From: Galerina marginata
Lineage: Eukaryota > Basidiomycota > Agaricomycetes > Agaricales > Galerinaceae
Reading direction: 5' to 3'
NCBI GenBank assembly: GCA_023014335.1
Contig: JAECYW010000008.1
Location: forward strand, 1,488,001 to 1,552,000
DNA: 64,000 nucleotides
The notes under the pieces were generated by a model. That model was not told the DNA's origin. It searched no databases and worked only from the letters and a program-made list of their open reading frames with translations. Below are positions 62,711 to 64,000 of this stretch, piece by piece. The position numbers and the translations under genes are program-made. Positions within the stretch are counted from its first letter, which is position 1. Each line of letters opens with the position of its first letter.

Positions 62711-64000
62711 TCAAGCGGTCTTTCCAGCCTCGTCTAGTCTGTCCTGCTCTTCAGGATTCCACCCCTTCTTCTTAATCTCTTCTACCACTGATTCATGAAG
62801 TTCGCGGACGGCCACGCCATCCTTATTCTTGTAGAAGATAATGTCGCCCTCGTCTTCAATGAAGAGACATTGGGTAAACGACCGATATAGGGCATAGAAG
62901 GTTGGCTAGAGACAGCGTAATTAACATGGGTTGGTTTGAAATTAACTCGGAGCTTACCGTTGAATCGTAGTTGTAATCGTCTTTTAAGACAGACCTGACT
63001 GCTTTTGTGATTTCAGGGCCGTTATCTGCACGTTCAAATGGTAGGTTAGTAGAGCGCTAAACCACTCCAGTTCGATTTAGCTTACAGAATGGAGCGCGAA
63101 GGAAGAAATCTAAGGAGTAATTTCAGTACGAGCGAATGGAAGAGTCAGATTCAGGCTTACGATGAGCGACATGGTCATGACTGATGTTATGGAAGAAGAA
63201 TCGTCCCATCCATCCGAGCAAAGGCCTATCAACGGTAGCAACAGCGCCACGAAGGAAGGACCATTCTCCCTTCCTGTAATGGGGGATGGAAGGGTCGGAG
63301 TGATGCAAGAAAGTGAACATAACAATCCAGTGATTCACGAACTTGAGATACGAAGGAATGCTTCAGCCTAACAGATACTCTGAATTTCGGGATAGTTCCT
63401 TACCAGGTATGGAATAAGGTAGTACCAGAAGAAGAACTCCTTGCCCAGATAATAGAGAATAGCTGCCATGGAGCCGATGCCAACGTTCGACATGAAGATT
63501 GAGAAACCTATAACGCAATTTAGGTAAGAGTGAATCCAATATTCCGAATGTCAATGAATTACGTTGCTCCTTCTTGAATAAGGGGGAATTTGGGTTGAAA
63601 TGATTCGTTCCAGCGGGGTACATGGGGGATCCCATGGTGTTTTGTCTGTTGAGAAAATTTAACATAATATACAGGCAGACGGATTGAGGCAACATACGCA
63701 AGGTAGATCCACCAACCGCTATTAAAATTCTGAGTTGTTGCTCGCTTTGTATTGGAATTTGAGATAAACTCACAAGCCTTGCATGACGAACATTCGGAAG
63801 AGGGTGTAAAGTGGGGTTTCCTCGAAGATCTCCTCGTAGTCTTGTCTTGCGGCTTTCTTCTCCTCGGGGAGCTTAAATTGACTGCGGGTGTATGGTACGT
63901 AGTTTTCATCTCGTTCCATCGAAGCCGTCGCTTTCTGAGAACCAGGAGTCAGTTTCCAAGCGCGAGATCTTATCAAAGCATGTCCTTACATGGTGAGCAT
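62711..64000 (-). CDS. Fatty acid desaturase, delta-12 (oleate) type, 5' end outside the window
   Basis: Membrane di-iron desaturase that adds a double bond to an acyl chain in the ER. The gene runs off the right edge; the first in-window residues are AHH before the intron 63991-63937, the end of the second His box, then KATASMERDENYVPYTRSQF. Next come EIFEETPLYTLFRMFVMQG, WWIYLAYVA, the membrane segment SMAAILYYLGKEFFFWYYLI, then FLHHSDPSIPHYRKGEWSFL RGAV in sequence, and the third His box NISHDHVAHHFF split by an intron near 63177-63107. The C-terminus is KKKGWNPEEQDRLDEAGKTA with stop 62713-62711. HHSDPSIPHYRK and FFHNISHDHVAHH are typical of fungal delta-12 enzymes. The first His box must lie to the right. 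Delta-12 versus delta-15 specificity is not decided by this part. Confidence 0.88.

Overview
This is eukaryotic, fungal DNA, most likely from a mushroom-forming basidiomycete (Agaricomycetes). The genes are cut by many short introns (about 50-70 nt, GT..AG with a few GC..AG). The window carries a pentafunctional AROM gene, adenylate-forming A-T-R reductases, a Rax1-like RGS membrane protein, arrays of fungal 7-TM proteins and multi-domain CVNH lectins, all typical of that group. I see no operons, CRISPR arrays or rRNA/tRNA genes.

Layout. 0-3.7 kb: the 3' part of an SMP-30-type lactonase and an RBR ubiquitin ligase. 3.8-15.6 kb: a tandem segmental duplication. Each unit carries one 11-exon gene encoding five CVNH lectin domains followed by a glycine-zipper hydrophobic module, and a decayed gypsy-type reverse transcriptase remnant upstream. 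The second unit was enlarged by two related non-coding repeat elements (11.9-13.9 kb) and by a 499-bp terminal-inverted-repeat element with a perfect 8-bp target duplication (14.2-14.7 kb). 16.1-18.2 kb: a multi-pass membrane glycoprotein. 19.4-23.6 kb: two more secreted lactonases, duplicated together with their promoters. 24.5-25.6 kb: an unrecognised nuclear-looking protein. 27.2-32.4 kb: AROM. 33.8-37.8 kb: first A-T-R reductase. 38.4-39.8 kb: Rax1-like RGS protein. 40.5-44.3 kb: two 7-TM proteins. 45 kb: a small membrane-protein gene broken by a stop. 46.5-49.8 kb: an intradiol ring-cleavage dioxygenase and a carboxymuconate-cyclase-like propeller. 50.9-52.3 kb: a peroxisomal crotonase. 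55.1-56.5 kb: an alpha/beta hydrolase with Cys in place of the nucleophile Ser. 56.7-60.7 kb: second A-T-R reductase. 62.7-64 kb: a fatty-acid delta-12-type desaturase running off the right edge.

Working together. The right half is rich in aromatic and acyl chemistry: AROM makes shikimate-pathway aromatics, the dioxygenase/cyclase pair could open and lactonise catechol-type rings, the two A-T-R enzymes could reduce carboxylic acids to aldehydes, and the crotonase and desaturase act on fatty acyl chains. That these form one pathway is only an inference. The most unusual object is the duplicated five-CVNH plus glycine-zipper gene: a multivalent sugar-binding array joined to a possible membrane-inserting module. 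Both copies read through intact in my splice model (769 and 779 codons). Ten of their eleven coding exons match in length, and the eleventh, a linker, differs by exactly ten codons.
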